A stretch of 64,000 bases of DNA from Brugia malayi. Taxonomy: Eukaryota > Nematoda > Chromadorea > Rhabditida > Onchocercidae. The stretch's first letter is position 1, and every line of letters starts with the position of its first letter. A program made the translations under genes and the position numbers. The DNA lies in NCBI RefSeq assembly GCF_000002995.4, contig NW_025062478.1:2170001-2234000 (forward strand). The letters run 5' to 3'. Shown one piece after another: positions 11,529 through 24,200 of the stretch. The notes beneath the pieces are model-generated. The model ran no database searches. It was given only the letters and a program-made list of their open reading frames with translations, and was not told the origin of the DNA.

Positions 11529-13982
11529 ATGTCTGGCAGATGTCGTTATAAATTAATCGATATTGGTGCTAACTTATGTCATCCAAGCTTTCGGAATGAT
11601 CTAAATGAGGTTATTGAACGAGCAAAACAATCAGGTAATTTATTAATTTATATTTTAAGAAATTGATTGAAATAAGAATGAATAAAATATAATTGTACGT
11701 GAAATGTTTTGTTGGATTGAAAAGTTCCACTATCTCATTGTCTCAGAGTGACCAGTTATTCACTGGAACTTGTTTATTGATGAATAGAGAAGAATGTCAT
11801 AGAGATATAGATATGATATAGTTTAGTAAATATTTATGCAAATCTTCAAATAACAACAAATTGCGAAAATAATTAGGGAACTATGATTTGTTATGAAAAA
11901 TTTCATTAGTATCACATGATATGTGCATTAATGGTTTTTTTTTTTTTTTTTCTTTCGAATAGTTTTTGTTGTTTTCATTGCAGGTTTGTGCAAAATAATG
12001 ATTACGGGAACATCGGTAGAACTAAGCAAGGAAGCTCGAGAACTGGCACGACAGTTTCCAAATTTTCTCTTCTTTACAGCAGGTATTAGGATGTCTTAAT
12101 TTTTTGCAATTTAGTAGGCTATTTGAGCTATTCGAATTGCAATTTATAGGTAATGAATTTGTTGTAACTTATTCAATCATAAATTATCAAGTTTAATAAG
12201 TTGTGATGTCGGAACACAAATAAAGTTACATTTGCTTTTCTTTTTCCTGTTTTTAAATTGTAATCGAATCTTTAATTACTATTAGCGGTTTTAATCAACA
12301 AGTATATTAAACATTTTTCGGCAAAATAATCATGTTGAAGGTGTCCATCCTCATGATGCAAAAGACTTTGATAATAATACAATATATGAACTAAGAAAAC
12401 TATGCAATGAACCTGGTTGTGTAGCAGTAGGTGAATGTGGTCTGGATTTTAATCGAAATTTTTCACCACAAGATCAGCAAAAGTTGGTTTTTGATGAACA
12501 GGTGCTTAGAAATAATCTCTTTACATTTATGTATGTTTTTCTCTTTCTTTATAGATTTAAAGTATGTTTTGAAATGTTTAGCTAAATTTTTTCCTAAAGG
12601 CATTTCATTATATGTTCAACAACTGCAATATCGTTGCATATGTAGTTAAGAAAAAAAAAAAACTTCACATCAACTTTTAATGTGTTCCATTTTTCGATCG
12701 GTCATAACGTTAAATCTGTTTTAAACTGTCGTTAAGTAGTTCGGTTTGAAATTTCAAAGTTTGTTAATTTCGAATTCGTTGGTTTTTTTTCTTTGAAATA
12801 TTTTCCAAAAAGGAAATTACAATAATTTCTTTTGTATTATTTGCATATTACAGCTTCGATTGGCATGTGATTTGAAGAAACCATTATTTATTCACGAAAG
12901 AGATGCACATCAGGATATGGTTGCTGCTCTGACCAGGTAATTTGATACATGATGTCATAAAAAAAAAAAAAAAAACATTTCCCACTAATTTTCCATTTCT
13001 AGTATTTTTTTTTTTATAAGGTATAGAGCTAAGAGATCATATTCGTTTTTTTTTTTTTTTTTTTTCAAATTATTTATGTCAGGTATAAAGAACAATTACC
13101 TCCAGTGGTTATACATTGTTTCACGGGTAAAGCCGTAGAAGCTGAAACGTATATTAAGATGGGCTGCTATATTGGATTAACTGGTTAGCATTTTGTCGTT
13201 GTCAAAAAGTAATGAAGAAAATAATTTCTAACCATGAGAAGAAAAAGAAGACAGGAAATGCAATGGAAGATTGAAACGATTGTACTTTTCATTATTTTCC
13301 CGTTATTATTGTGTTGGTATATCACTGATTATTCCTCACAATTGGAAGTAAAATCATTCATTTACCGTACACAGTTTATTTGAACTTCAATTATTACCTG
13401 ACTGTTAGAGTTTTTTTTTTTTTTTTTTTTTATATATATATATATATATACATAAATAAAAATAAACAAGTTTTCATCATCATTTTGAATTAATTTTCTT
13501 TTTTTTTTTTTTTTTTTCTTTCCTTTTTATTGTAAAAATATCGCTCATGTGGTTGTCATTTGTGTCTATCAAACGATAAATTTAATTGTCTTTTAAAAAT
13601 GGCCATATGAAATCTGCCAAAATTCTCAGCGCTATGTTTCTTAAAACTAGTTTTTGTTACAGGTTTTTTATGGAAAGATCGAAGCGATAATGGTTTAAAG
13701 TATGCATTGCGTCATTGTAGAATACCATTGGACAGAGTTGTTTTGGAAACTGATGCACCGTTTATGTATCCGAAAATTGATGACAAGAAGATTCCATTTG
13801 AAATTCGTAATTGCATCACGGATGAAGCAAAAAAATTTCATAAATTTGCATCATTTAACAGAAATGAACCATGTACTTTAGCGGCTATTTGTGAGCTTAT
13901 TGCTGCTTATATGAATGAAGATCCAATAAAAGTAGCTAATATTACTACGGCAAATGCTAAACACATATATGGTCTAGAATAA
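11529..13982 (+). CDS. TatD-type metal-dependent deoxyribonuclease
   Basis: Six exons: 11529-11634, 11984-12082, 12341-12501, 12854-12936, 13083-13183, 13663-13982; 870 nt, 289 residues, the normal size for TatD. TatD nucleases are TIM-barrel metal-dependent DNases; the nematode relative CRN-2 acts in apoptotic DNA degradation. Visible active-site elements are DIGANL at the N terminus, GVHPHD (His71, His73), GECGLDFNRNF (Glu100), FIHERDAH (His136), HCFTG (His161) and ETDAP (Asp214). All metal-ligand positions are therefore present, and RNEPC near the C terminus is also family-typical. The acceptor of exon 3 is an unusual GTTGAAG without a pyrimidine tract. The stop codon lies within an AATAAA (13978-13983), with another AATAAA near 14215. 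GVHPHD and GECGLDFNRNF look more like bacterial TatD than human TATDN1. The fit to crn-2 is plausible but was not tested by alignment. Confidence 0.92.
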
Positions 13983-16707
13983 AGAATATTTCCTTCTTCT
14001 TCTTCTTCATCGCAAAACAATTTTAGAATACAAATTGCAATAGGGAAAAAGAAGCAAAAAAAAAAAAAATATGCTCTATCATTTTACCATGAATGATTCA
14101 TTTAAAAATTGTGTTGTAATGTCAATTATTTGATTATTTGATAAATTTAAGGAAATCTTATACAAGTTATAATCATCAAAATTTGTTGGTAATAGAAATT
14201 AAATTTGAAATGACGAATAAAACTGAAACTTGAGTTGATAATGCTTAATTATGATTGATAATTTCTTATAAATGCTACTTACTTACATTTATAAAGTATA
14301 TATTGATTAATTTAAAAAGTGCACAAAATTTTGGAATGCTGAAATTTATAAAAGGTAATTTTAACGATAGCTTCTTTTCTTCCACATATGTGTTTTCATC
14401 GAATATTCTTATATGGCTATCAATAAAAGTGCTATAATAACTTATCGAATAAGTGTTATCATATCACATCATATCAATGATCCTATAAAATATCAATGTA
14501 GAATGAATTTTATTATTCAATTAATTTTTTTTTTTCCTCTTTCCATTAAACTGCTAATATTTGAAACATTTAATATTAATTTAAAATAATAGTAAAATTT
14601 CCGAGAATTGTAACATCTGCATCTATTCTAGTGACATTTATAGAATGAAATTTCCAAATTAAATGAATTCAAAAATTTAAATGTAATGAAATAATATGAA
14701 TTTGAAGAAAATTCTATAGCTATCGAATAGGAGGAGCTAGTGAAGAAACAGAATAAATAAAATTCTTGTTCTTTGTAAATTGCTTGTTTGTGTGTTTCTG
14801 TTGTGACAATTAGTATTGTCGCATAAGTCATCAGTTGTCCACTGATAATATCAAAAATTTTTTCCTTTATCTATTGTTTCCTATTATTGCTATGAATTAT
14901 TTAAATTTTTTATTGATAATAATTTATAATATATTTCTTTGCTTATATATTTTTATGTTACTTTATTTCAAGTATAACATATAAAATTATTATCATTTAT
15001 GTAGCAAAAAATTTTTTAGCACTTAGCATTTTTTGAAAAAAAAAAAAACATTAATTAACACTAATCAATATTCAGTAAATAGAATTAATATTAATATCAA
15101 ACTTAATGATTTCTTTTTTTTCCCATTTTTCAACTATTTTTTTTTTTTTTTTTTAAATTTATGCTTTCTCAAAGTTTCTTTTTTATATATTTATATACAA
15201 ATTGTATTGTAATATCTTTAGAATCATATATTTTGAAAAAAATTATTTAATTTTTACTAATTTTAACTTGATAATATGAGACGATTTAATTTCTAATAAT
15301 CTGATTAACTATTTAATTACTGCTTACAATATTGATTTCCGCAGTATTATTTACTTACTGTATTCATTTTTAAAACATTTCATTTCAGTTTCATTCGAAA
15401 TTTTCTTTTACATTCGAATGAACAGCACCTTGTATTACTCATTAAACATCCATCATAACATAACATAGCACCAAGCAATGATGACAACAATTAGTGACAT
15501 AAAATTTTAAAAAAAGAAACGAAAGTATGATGAAAAATCATTAAAATATCATTTCAATTTTAAAAAAAAAATTTTTTTTTTTTTTTTGTTAAAAATACTT
15601 TATGCGAAATTTTCTGTCTTCCCGTACACTTCTCATTAACATTACATTTTGTTCATTTATAAGTCAAAATGTTTTCTGATGCAACAATTTATTTCAAAAA
15701 ATAAAAGGAAGAAAAAAAAAAAGGAAAGAAATTGAATTACTGTAAAATGATAGGAAAAGAAAAAAAATTTTAAAATTTCAATTCTTTCAATTTTTTTTTT
15801 TTTTTAAAATGTTTATTTCCAAATATTCAATTAATTGCTTCAATTTAACTACAATAACACATTTAGTCAACTGTGTACCATTTCTTTCGTTTTAATTTAA
15901 TTTTGAAAACAAAAAAAAAAAAAGAAGAAAAAAAAGTTTTTTTTTTTTTCTTTCTGATATTTATTTGTTAAAAAATTCAATTTTTTTTTTCTATTGTCAA
16001 TTTGTTAAAAATTATTTAAATTTTATTTGTTTACATTGTTAAATTGATGTTAAATATTATCATCTATTTTTATCATAATTAGTAAACATTGCTGTTATAC
16101 TAGTGTTAATTTAATTTAAATTTTTGATTAAATAATTACTTTTTGCTTATAATATTTAATTACAAATCGATATTAAATGTATAATGAACAACGATCATTT
16201 AAGCATTTCATTTTAATTTAAACAGTATTAAATGTTTAAAGTAATTCAGAAAAAAAAAAAAACATGAAATTATCTCATTGATAAGTTTGCTAATTATTGA
16301 TAATCAAATTAACAAATTAATTATGTATTTTATTCATTTAGCAAATATATGCTTTATTAAATGATAATTATGAATTTAGTTTCACTTCCAGCACTGAATA
16401 ATAAAATAATACCAAAAATTGTTACTTTATTCATCGCTCACTTATGCAATTTCTTCATTTGATTAAAAATAAAAGGTCAAAGATTAAAGATTAAGAAAAA
16501 AATTTTTTTTTAAATTAATCCTATCTACAACGCTATTTTTGTAAATCTTTTTAACTCATTATTGATTGCTAATAATTATAGTATATGTATGGATGGGAGT
16601 GTAGTGGAGGAGAAGCGAAAGGTAAAATGAAAAAGGGATAATAATCTAAGTGACCGTCACCAAATGGTCACATTAGAACCTAACATATTTGCTACCTCCT
16701 ATGAAAA

Positions 16708-16708
16708 G

Positions 16709-16734
<26 letters not shown>
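16708..16734. repeat. (CA)n microsatellite with flanking CA/TA-rich tract
   Basis: About 13 CA units, followed to about 16810 by interrupted CACATACA-type sequence. Non-coding. Confidence 0.95.
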
Positions 16735-16739
<5 letters not shown>

Positions 16740-16935
16740 ATACATAAATACACATACAGAGATCAACAGACACACACACACATACACACATACATACATA
16801 CATAGATATGTATTGAATAAATATATGTCACACACACTCAACCTCATAATCAACATTTCATTACCCTCAGTATCTTCACTTAACAAATTTTAAAAGGAAA
16901 ACCCATATAGCTTCTGTTACTTCTTTTCATCACAC

Positions 16936-17245
16936 TTTTTTTTTTTTTTTTTCATTTACTGCCAGTTTATTTCAAATTAAAATTTATAGCTTAAAATTTT
17001 TTGTGTAAAAAATGAAAAAAAAAAAAAGTTGAAATTTAACAAAATTATTAAAACAACACTGTTACCTGTTTTATTTTGTTGAGAAAAAAAGAAAAAGATC
17101 AATTTTGATACTTTTTTTTTTTTGTCATTTACTGCCAGTTTATTGTTTAAAAGTTTTTGCGGAAATAAAAAACTGAAATTTAACAAAATTAACACTTTTA
17201 TTTTGTTAAGAAACATAAGTCAATTTTGACGCTTTTTTTTTTTGA
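16936..17245. repeat. Imperfect tandem duplication, about 170 bp units
   Basis: CATTTACTGCCAGTTTATT occurs at about 16955 and again at about 17126. Both copies continue with matching GAAATTTAACAAAATTA and TCAATTTTGA segments and end in poly-T. The second copy is shortened. It does not look like a known mobile element. Confidence 0.8.
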
Positions 17246-17530
17246 GATATTTTAAAATAATATTATGTTATCATTTAATGAATTCATTAATAATATTTGA
17301 AATGATTTTAAATTGAAATTTAATGTTGATTTCGAATTTGAATTTGACTTGAATTAATTCTGGAAATTGAATTAGTACTTAATTTTAATTTGAACTTGAA
17401 TTCTAATACTTGATGAAAATTTTACTGGTTTATAATTTGTATGACACACAAAAATGCTGCTAAATTTTTTTCTTGCATAATGGTAATAATTCCAAGTATC
17501 TCAATAATTTTTTTATAAACTCTTTTTTTT

Positions 17531-17563
<33 letters not shown>

Positions 17564-18218
17564 TTATTTGTTCGCCATTTTGTTTATTTGTCAATAATAG
17601 ATTATCTTATTTGTTGTACATTTTTGTTTTTTTTTTTTTTCATTTCACTAATTATATTATGAAAAAAGTGATGGAATGAATAAGGAATGAGTAAAAGCTG
17701 AAAATGAAAAACATTGAAATATTCTAAAATAAAACAAATCATCACTAATTATTTATTTATTTATTGGAAAAAACAAAAAAAAACTAAAATTCATTCGAAA
17801 ATAATTTGCTGAAAATTACTGTTTTTTCTTTTTTTTTTTTTGGCTATATTAAAATCAAAATTTGATCAATTTTATTTGTTAAATTGTTAAAATCAAATAT
17901 TTGTTAATTTATTAAGATCAAATATTTGTTAAGATTTGAGGTAATGTAAAAATTTCTATAATAATCGATTCCATATTTATTTTATGCTTCCATTTATTTT
18001 CAACTTTTTTTTTCCTTTTTATTATTTACTCTCACGTTTTGTTTACTTTTCAGTTAGCTGAACGGAAATTTTGAAGTTTCAAATTTGAGGAATATATATT
18101 ATAAATATATAAATTTTATTTTTTTTAAAATTGCTTATATTTTTTGAAATAATTGAATAACATGCATAAATGTTGATTGATTATTTTGTTGATCGATCTT
18201 TTCACACTGTCAATAAAT

Positions 18219-18260
<42 letters not shown>

Positions 18261-18771
18261 ATTAAAATTGTATATTAAATTAAAAGAAATTATCCAATTA
18301 ATAGAGCATTTGAATGAAATTTTGATAAATTTGATTAATTGTTATAATTATTATATAATTTAATATGCTATATATGTACAATAATATTTAGAATATTTAA
18401 TTCTTTTCATTTCTTAAGTAATTTGGCTGAAAAATTTTTTAAATCCATAATTTAGCTTATAATTCATAAGCTCTCCCATTTCTTATTGATTTCAATCCTT
18501 GTTATATTATATTATAGAATCCTTCAATTGCAATGCTTCATAAATATTTGAGAATTCTTAAAAATCATTTTAATATCAGAAATCAATTTAAAGTTAATAA
18601 AAAAAAAAGTATTGGCTAATTTTGGATACAATTTTATTCATTACATATTAAATAATAAAAAAAATTCTAAGAATTTTCCTTCTTGTTTTTTTTTTCCTTT
18701 TTTCTTTAATTTAAATTTTTGAAATAGTTTTATCGGCTTTACAAATTGCTTTCTGTCTTTATCGTTAATAG

Positions 18772-18828
18772 TAATTATTATTATTATTCTAATCATTATT
18801 ATTATTATTATTATCATTACTATTATTG

Positions 18829-18874
<46 letters not shown>

Positions 18875-18875
18875 C
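18772..18875. repeat. (ATT)n microsatellite
   Basis: Interrupted at first (ATC and ACT variants), then about 14 pure ATT units. It is the source of spurious tyrosine-rich and isoleucine-rich reading frames on both strands. Confidence 0.95.
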
Positions 18876-19393
18876 AGTCAATATCTGAAATCTACATTGT
18901 ACTCATTTGTTTATTTAAATATGATAAATATTTTAGAGGAAAAAAATGCCAAGTAATTAAAGCTATTTACAAACAAATTTTTTTTTTCTTTTTTTCCTTT
19001 TTCTTTTTTTTTTTTTTTTTTTGCAAATGAGGAAAATGCATTGTTTTATGGCGATTATTTCTTTTTTATTTAGATAAAATAGAGAAAAAAAAAGCGGATA
19101 AACCGGATGAATCGCATCTTTTCCTGCCGGAACTAAAATAATAACAATTAAAACTTTTTAGATTAAAATTTTTGATTAAAAATTAAAATGAAAATTGACA
19201 AAAACGAAGAAAAAAAAAGGAGCAAGAAAGGGTGTATTAAAGAGGAAAAAGGTACAATGATGACAATGACAAAAAAGTAAGAGATGAAATTTTACTTTTT
19301 TTCTCTCCCTTTCCCTCTCTCTCTCTCTCTCTCTCCCAGTCTTCTACATAAAATGAGAAATTTTGTTTTCAATTAATGGGAGAAAAGGCTGGT

Positions 19394-19465
19394 TGGAGGT
19401 TGGGGGGATCGAACCCCCGCCCTCTCGCATGCAAAGCGAGCGCTCTACCACTGAGCTAAACCCCC
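19394..19465 (-). tRNA. tRNA-Ala (anticodon UGC)
   Basis: The minus strand folds as a 72-nt tRNA without an intron. The acceptor stem GGGGGTT pairs with AACCTCC (one G-U) and the discriminator base is A. The D arm contains TAGCTCAGTGGTAGAGC (A box). The anticodon stem CTCGC/GCGAG encloses the loop TTTGCAT with TGC at 19433-19431. The T arm contains GGTTCGATCCC (B box). All elements needed for RNA polymerase III transcription are present, and a run of T follows within about 60 nt on the minus strand. It is a lone tRNA in a gene-poor stretch. Confidence 0.97.
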
Positions 19466-21278
19466 ATGGCTCTTTCGTTGAGCTTTGTCAGCTAAAATTG
19501 ATATTATTATCAATTGTTATCAATAAAAACTAATTGATTCATTTTCTCTCTCTCTCCCTTCTTCTCTCTCTCTCTCCCTTCTTCTCTCTTTCTCTCCCTC
19601 TAAATTAAATGGATCATTTCTTGCAATAATTTATTATTGATTATATTGTCATAATCAAATTACAATAATTAATCATATCATTAGCAATTAACAATTGTAT
19701 TGCTATCATTGATTATTATAAATTATCATTGTTAAAGTTTTCTTATCAGTAATTATACCTTACTGATATTTAGCAATTAATTTTATTTTTGTAAATTAAT
19801 CAACAAACAATATTTGTAAAACAGTGAATGACTAAAAGTTCAAATGTATGATTTAAAAAAGAGTGATAAAAGCGAAATGATATGATATGATCTGATATGA
19901 TAGGAAGAATTGAGAGAGAAAAAGAAAACAAAGAAAAAAGAAAGTTAAACAATTATTACAGTAATAAAATGAAAAGAAAAGGAAAGTTTACCATTGAAAA
20001 TATACATGGAATAATAGAAATAGATGAATTAAAAAAAATAAAAAAAGGTGACGAATTGAAGAAACGATTGTTTGATTAATATGAAATCATAACTATCAAT
20101 AAAAATGCTTTTAAATTTCAATTTTTGCCATTTCAAATAGTTATTGCTATTGCTTACAATTCTACTTATCATTTATGACGTCTGAAATGATCGAAACAGT
20201 AAAATTTTATGAATAATATAACACAAAGTTTTCTCTATATGTTTTCATTATTATCATTCAGCTCTTACTTTATATGCTTTTATCATTATCATTCAGCTCT
20301 TACTTTATATGCTTTTATCATTATCATACAGCTCTTACTTTATATGCTTTTATCATTATCATTCAGCTCTTACTTTATATGCTTTTATCATTATCATTCA
20401 GCTCTTACTTTATATGCTTTTATCATTATCATTCAGCTCTTACTTTATATGCTTTTATCATTATCATTCAGCTCTTACTTTATATGCTTTTATCATTATC
20501 ATACAGCTCTTACTTTATATGCTTTTATCATTATCATTCAGCTCTTACTTTATATGCTTTTATCATTATCATTCAGCTCTTACTTTATATGCTTTTATCA
20601 TTATCATTCAGCTCTTACTTTATATGCTTTTATCATTATCATTCAGCTCTTACTTTATATGCTTTTATCATTATCATTCAGCTCTTACTTTATATGCTTT
20701 TATCATTATCATTCAGCTCTTACTTTATATGCTTTTATCATTATCATTCAGCTCTTACTTTATATGCTTTTATCATTATCATTCAGCTCTTACTTTATAT
20801 GCTTTTATCATTATCATTCAGCGCTTTCTTTATGTGCCTTTACCATTATCATTCAGCGCTTACTTTACATCATTGTCATCACTTATCCTCTCTTTTATAT
20901 TAATAAAGATCGATAATCATATCACATTGATAATATATTATCAGTGCTAATATCAATTACTCTTATGTTATTAGGTTATAGTGAAGTAATATGATTTTTT
21001 TCTTATCAAAAATGATATCATCAATTTATTGTTTTTTTTAAAAAAAAATTTCTTAAATCATTGTTAACATCAGTTATTCTTATTTAATGTGAAACGTAAT
21101 TTCATCTGTAATTTTTCAAAATTTTTAAAAAAAGTACTCATACAATTACCAATATTTCGTCTAATTTCCTTTTTTTTTTGTCGTTTGTTAATTATCTTTT
21201 TTTCAAAAAAAAAAAAAATTTCAGTATAATTTTATTCATTGTTTGATAGTTGGAATTTGAAGATAAAAATTTGATTGG
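19466..21278. other. Gap between tRNA and transporter gene
   Basis: Starts with CT-rich tracts (19546-19605), then AT-rich sequence. Its main content is the 35-bp minisatellite described separately. From 20900 to 21278 lies the presumed promoter and 5' UTR of the Dispatched-like gene. No gene is supported. Confidence 0.6.
20232..20880. repeat. 35-bp minisatellite, about 17-18 copies
   Basis: The unit contains TTACTTTATATGC then TTTTATCATTATCATTCAGC. Full copies recur every 35 bp from about 20255 to 20810 and are nearly identical; the outermost copies are degenerate. Two copies carry T to A at 20328 and 20503, exactly five units apart, suggesting a multi-unit duplication. The unit has no stop in any forward frame, so three overlapping frames of 209-235 codons stay open and encode the same hydrophobic 35-residue repeat. 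Recent expansion is inferred; coding is not supported. Confidence 0.97.
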
Positions 21279-24200
21279 ATGATGAGATGGAAAAATTTTT
21301 CACTCAAATTGAAAACAATTGTTACAAGTGTTCGAGAGAGGTAAAAAATTTTTGTTCATATCAAATTTGAATTTCATATTTTATAATTTATCAACAGCAT
21401 AAATTTATCCATGAAGAATTTTAACTTAAAAAAAAATGCATGATAATAACATCTTTTTCTTTTATCATTAATTTTAATTTATTTTTATCAATGACTGATT
21501 TCATTGAGCTGTTATTAAATTATTAAAATTATTAAAAAATTATTTTAAACAGATAGTATTTCTGCATTTATTATTGAACATATAATATCATACTAATGTC
21601 ACATCACTTATTTCACTATGACAATTATTATTTATTGTAATGCAATTAAAATATAATTAGCATATTGATTTTTAAATTTTCAATTTATTAATTTCATTTC
21701 TTCAAAACAAATTTGATTAATTTTTTTTTTCAGCTATATAAAATTTTTATTGAAATATTCGTGGTATGTTATCATTTTTGTAATGTTAATTTCATTATGT
21801 TTATCAGCTTATGCAGCATTATTTTATTACGATACTTTCGCATTCAATCCATCAATTGTATGTTTATCTTTTCATTTTTTTACTTATTTTTTTATTTTTT
21901 CTAATTCAATAAACTAATTTTTAAGCTAAATTTTCAAAAAAAAAAAAAAAAAAAAATTGAAATGAATATTTTATACAAAGAATAATTTAAAAAGTTAATT
22001 AATCAATTCAAATTTTTATTTACATTTTGCTTTTTCTTTTTAATTTCAAAGCATAAAATTTACTTAATATAATAGATAAAAACTTTTTTTTTTTTCATTT
22101 TTATATTTTAATTGTATAAAATTAGGGAAAAAAAAAATTTCTTTTCTTTTTTAATTTTTAATTTTTTTTTCTTTTAAATATATTTTCAAATTTTATCAAT
22201 AATAAAAAAATGAATTTTTTAAATTTAAGGGATTTGAAACTCGCAATACATTATTATCAAATGAACGATTAGCATTGGATAATTTGATGGAAAGAGCTAC
22301 GAGAAAAGATTATATGAAATCAAGAAGTAAGCGTGAGATAAGCAATAGTGAAATACCACAAAAGTTAGCAAATTAAATTTTAATTAATTTTATTTAATAA
22401 AAATAATTTAAGTATTTTAATAATATTATAATTTTTAAAATAGTATTACTGTTTTTTGCTTTCTTTTTTCAAAATTTATGCAAATTTTTAGAAAAAGGTT
22501 TGTTTGTTTGTTTTTTGTTTTTTTTTTTTTTTAAATTTAACAGTTTATTTAAACATATTGCACAAATATTTTTTACATTAATAATTTTCAAAGTTTACAG
22601 AGATAATAATCATCGATTTGTTGACAACAAAGATATTATTATAAATAATGAAACAAAACTGGAAATGCCACTTGCTGCATGTCAACAATATTTCGTCCTT
22701 GGTACTATAATTCCATATGAAGTGATTTTGTTAATGTCAAAATTAATTTTCAAAGTACCATCATTCAATAATGTATGTTTAATTTCCTACTGTAATGTCA
22801 AATATATTTTTAAATTGAAAAAAAAATTATAATCATTGAACAAAAACTTAATTCAAATACATTTTAATTTAAAATAATTTTTAAAAAAAAAAAAAAAAAA
22901 TTATTTAGATATTTAATCAGCATTTTATTTTATTTTATTTAAACAAATTTCTTATATACATTTATGATTTATTATACATATTTCAGATATATTTATTATT
23001 TATAGCATTGTAATATTGTTTATTATAATAACATTAATAATAATAAATGCTTTATTTATAATTTTTTTTTTTTTTGTATAAGTGAAAAAAGAAAGGAAAA
23101 AAAAAAAGAAAACATTTATATTTGCAGGAAATATTTTTTTTAATTTTTAATTTTTGCAAATTTCCAATTATTTTAATTAATTATTTTTAGTTATTTAATA
23201 TGCGTACAATGCAACGATTATGTGCCATCGATTCAATTATTGATAGTGAAATTAGTTTGAATAATTTAAATGCAACAAATCTAAAACGTTTACCATTTTC
23301 TTTTAATCTTCCATATTATACAATGTGTTTAAATATGGATAAACCATCAAATTCATGCTCGTTGCTTGATTCTGATTAGTAAGTTTATTTATTTATTATT
23401 TTTATTCTTTTTTAAATCAGAAATATTGGTTTAGTTTTAATTTAAAATTTTAATAATAATTTGATTTCGTTTTGTTTTAAACATTAGTAATAGTAATTAG
23501 TTTCTATTCGGAAATGATGATGATACAGGTATGAATAGGTAAATGAAATATCTATTATAATTTATCCTGTAGAAAATGTATCGGAATATGTCTCGTAGAG
23601 AATATACCGGTTCTATGGTGGATATACCGGAATATTTCCTGTAGAAAATGTATCGGAATATGTCTCGTAGGGAATATGCGGGTTCTAATAATGAGAATTT
23701 TGATTTTCATATTAACAGTGAAATTATCATTTGAGAATGTTATCATCAACGATGATCAACTTTAAATGATAATTTTATACCGGATTTTATAAATGATAAT
23801 TTTATACCGGTGGATATACCGGAATATGTCTTATAGAAAATATATCCTTATCTGTCCTACAGAGAATGTGCCGGAATATATCCTGTAGAAAATGCATTGA
23901 ATTTATCCTATAAAGAATATATCAGAAAAGATGCTGTGGAAAATGTACCGGAAACCGGAATCTACCCGAATTTTTATTTGAACAAATAATGAGAATTTTG
24001 ATTTTCATATTAACAGTGAAATTATCATTTGAGAATGTTATCATCAACGATGATCAACTTTAAATGATAATTTTAGCATTGAAATGTTCAAATCGCTTGT
24101 TTTAACATGTCAAACTGATGAGTCAGCAATTCAATGTCAATTACCTATTGCTAAACAACTTTCCAATATAATTTTTCAAAAGAGTAATGGTCCAATCGAT

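Larger units (their letters stand above)
13983..19393. other. 5.4 kb gene-free AT-rich stretch
   Basis: It begins with the 3' UTR of the TatD-type gene (AATAAA near 14215). The rest is A/T homopolymer-rich DNA with no reading frame showing conserved motifs or a plausible exon series. It contains the CA, ATT and duplicated segments listed separately, poly-T tracts at 17521-17562 and 18210-18255, and a short CT tract at 19314-19335. One 22-codon open segment after a TTTAG at 19070-19140 is discussed under rejected items. Confidence 0.6.

Noticed and set aside
19070..19140. 22-codon open segment after TTTATTTAG ending in TAA (KADKPDESHLFLPELK)
   Set aside because: It looks like a terminal exon and is locally less AT-rich, but no upstream exon, start or homologue could be found.
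20209..20950. Three overlapping open frames of 209-235 codons
   Set aside because: They arise from the 35-bp minisatellite and encode the same repeat in each frame; no start context or neighbouring exons.
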